Source: Flavobacterium croceum DSM 17960
Lineage (GTDB): Bacteria; Bacteroidota; Bacteroidia; Flavobacteriales; Flavobacteriaceae
Assembly (NCBI RefSeq): GCF_002917885.1
Contig: NZ_PQNY01000004.1
Span: 1 to 64,000 of the forward strand
Reading direction: 5' to 3'
Length of the DNA: 64,000 nt
Shown here: positions 62,856-64,000 of the stretch, piece by piece
Layout: every line of letters starts with the position of its first letter
Position numbering within the stretch: the first letter of the stretch is position 1
Notes under the pieces: model-generated
Told to the model about the DNA's origin: nothing
Seen by the model: only the letters and a program-made list of their open reading frames with translations
Databases searched by the model: none
Program-made: the position numbers and the translations under genes

Positions 62856-63733
62856 TACACTATTTTTTTTAGAAAATTAAACCAATTATTCCATTGACAA
62901 TGCAGTACATAATACACTTTTATTTTAAGTACTAAAAGTAACGCTTTTTTATTGTTGAGGTATGTGTTTTCGGCAATTTTTAGAATTTCAAATTCATGCG
63001 GAGAAAAATAATTTACATGATTGAGCAAAAAAAGTGCATACTGAACATTTGCTTTTCTTTTTTGTGCAGAAAAAGTTTCGGAGCCCGAAATACTCAAACT
63101 TGAAATTCTAATTTTTACCAAGGCATTGTTTATGCTATATATTGTATTAAAATTTGAAACTTCTAGTACAGCAACTACATCGGAATGCCAAGCCAACGGA
63201 AAATTTTTGAATTTTACTTGTTGAAGTGTTTTAAAATGGAATATATATTCGCTCAATGAACTTCTTGTTTCGCCAAGGTGCTTTCTTACTAAAAAATCTG
63301 TAGCTTTTTCAAGCAAAGGATGTTTATAAACATCTGAAACTGCATCATTGTGTGCCGTTATTTTTTGCGATGCAAAACGAACTACTTTACAATTTTGTGT
63401 TTCAATTTTGTGTAGATTGCTGTAAAATTCGTCTACTACATTGGTTTCCAAGACATCGTCATCGCCAAGTATCATGACCCATTGGGCATTTTGAACACTA
63501 TTTAAGCATCGTTGCCAATGATGAGTAAGCGCTATTTTTCCTAAATTGGTTTCAAATTTTTGGTACTTTATTTGGAGCTTGTCTTTAAATTGCTCCAAAA
63601 CAACCGTAGGATCTACAGGGCTATTGTCGTTGCCTATATATACTGTAAAATCTTGGCACGATTGATGGGCTAGAGACTGTAAGGTTTCTTGAAAAAAATC
63701 AATTTTGTAATATGGAATTACAATCGCAAGCAT
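62855..63733 (-). CDS. Glycosyltransferase family 2
   Basis: 292 residues. MLAIVIPYYKIDFFQETLQSLAHQSCQDFTVYIGND opens the GT-A domain, LTHHWQRCLNSVQNAQWVMILGDDDVLETN carries the metal site. C-terminal region is helical and basic. Its ATG directly follows the TAA of the partial upstream gene. Confidence 0.92.
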   Translation of the reverse strand: MLAIVIPYYKIDFFQETLQSLAHQSCQDFTVYIGNDNSPVDPTVVLEQFKDKLQIKYQKFETNLGKIALTHHWQRCLNSVQNAQWVMILGDDDVLETNVVDEFYSNLHKIETQNCKVVRFASQKITAHNDAVSDVYKHPLLEKATDFLVRKHLGETRSSLSEYIFHFKTLQQVKFKNFPLAWHSDVVAVLEVSNFNTIYSINNALVKIRISSLSISGSETFSAQKRKANVQYALFLLNHVNYFSPHEFEILKIAENTYLNNKKALLLVLKIKVYYVLHCQWNNWFNFLKKIV

Positions 63734-64000
63734 TTAGTTTTTAACTATTTTAGAAAATAAACTCTTTAAAAAACCCCATTTATTTACACCTTGAAAACGT
63801 ATTAATTTTTGTGGATGCAAATCAGCATATTTTTTAATAAATTCTTCTATATTTTGTGCTTCTAGAAAATACAATTTATCCCAAACATGAGGTACCAAAG
63901 GGTGAAAATTCTGTATTTGTTTGTAATTTGAAGCGTCTAAATTTTTCCAAAAATCATAGAACTTTTGGGTGTCAAAATCATCGCGATGTCCCCAATTTTT
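63734..64000 (-). CDS. C-terminal part of an unidentified cluster gene
   Basis: Partial: an open frame of 88 codons plus TAA (63734-63736) enters from the right edge. It reads WGHRDDFDTQKFYDFWKNL, later HPLVPHVWDKLYFLEAQN and ends KWGFLKSLFSKIVKN. No family recognised from this fragment. The stop is immediately followed by the ATG of the next GT2 gene, so it belongs to the same operon. Confidence 0.7.
   Translation of the reverse strand, partial: KNWGHRDDFDTQKFYDFWKNLDASNYKQIQNFHPLVPHVWDKLYFLEAQNIEEFIKKYADLHPQKLIRFQGVNKWGFLKSLFSKIVKN

Noticed and set aside
1..64000. tRNA, rRNA, CRISPR array, insertion sequence, prophage or defence island
   Set aside because: The intergenic gaps showed no cloverleaf, no regular repeat-spacer pattern, no transposase or integrase, and no restriction, toxin-antitoxin or nuclease gene.

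Overview
The window is an AT-rich, gene-dense chromosomal segment from a member of the Bacteroidota, very probably the Flavobacteriaceae. The support is: a protein with a type IX secretion (T9SS) C-terminal sorting domain; a PorV/PorQ-type outer membrane protein; the exosortase XrtF with its small partner; a short primary sigma factor of 287 residues; a DUF4105/Lnb-type lipoprotein acyltransferase; a flavobacterial crtI-crtB-crtZ-lycopene cyclase set; and promoters of the Bacteroidota type (TTTG, about 19 bases, TAnnTTTG). No rRNA, tRNA, CRISPR array, insertion sequence or phage gene was seen.

Layout. 1-3873: the N-terminal 1291 codons of a giant secreted repeat protein (minus strand, running off the left edge). 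3874-5042: a long AT-rich gap. 5043-6583: a two-component system, followed by a possible small RNA. 7233-9867: a secreted T9SS cargo protein and a secreted protein of unknown function. 9935-12831: an HMA protein, a TonB-dependent receptor and an HYC_CC_PP protein, which look like one envelope metal-handling unit. 12860-13841: exosortase XrtF and partner. 13911-18356: GAF/fRMsr-like protein, cation antiporter, rpsO and pnp. 18423-20701: two unknown envelope proteins divergent from a likely regulator. 20774-29830: housekeeping genes (rpoD, rpe, CBS protein, DedA, recQ, kdsD, tatC, lptB) with a 146-bp tandem duplication between rpoD and rpe. 30062-34498: carotenoid operon for zeaxanthin with a CarH-like B12/light-type MerR regulator. 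34535-38428: GH25 lysozyme, pssA, PorV-like protein and Lnb-like acyltransferase. 38433-64000: one continuous minus-strand surface-glycan cluster of about 23 genes.

The glycan cluster holds a WcaJ-type initiating sugar-phosphate transferase, a Wzy/O-antigen-ligase-like membrane protein, more than ten glycosyltransferases, two methyltransferases, a FemAB-like acyltransferase, a NodB-like deacetylase with an altered metal site, and a neuA-neuB-neuC set for a CMP-activated nonulosonic (sialic-type) acid. Genes overlap or lie within a few bases of each other, so it is probably one long operon whose 5' end lies beyond 64000.

The most interesting candidates are: direct repeats TTwAACAA with 10-11 bp spacing over the crtI promoter, with related sites at the promoter of the CarH-like gene; paired operators between the 19033-19638 gene and the regulator at 19742; the tandem duplication with one intact and one decayed terminator; the possible small RNA at 6696-6834; and the deacetylase-like/FemAB-like pair. 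I found no clear defence or mobile system. Functional names come from motifs read by eye, not from database searches.
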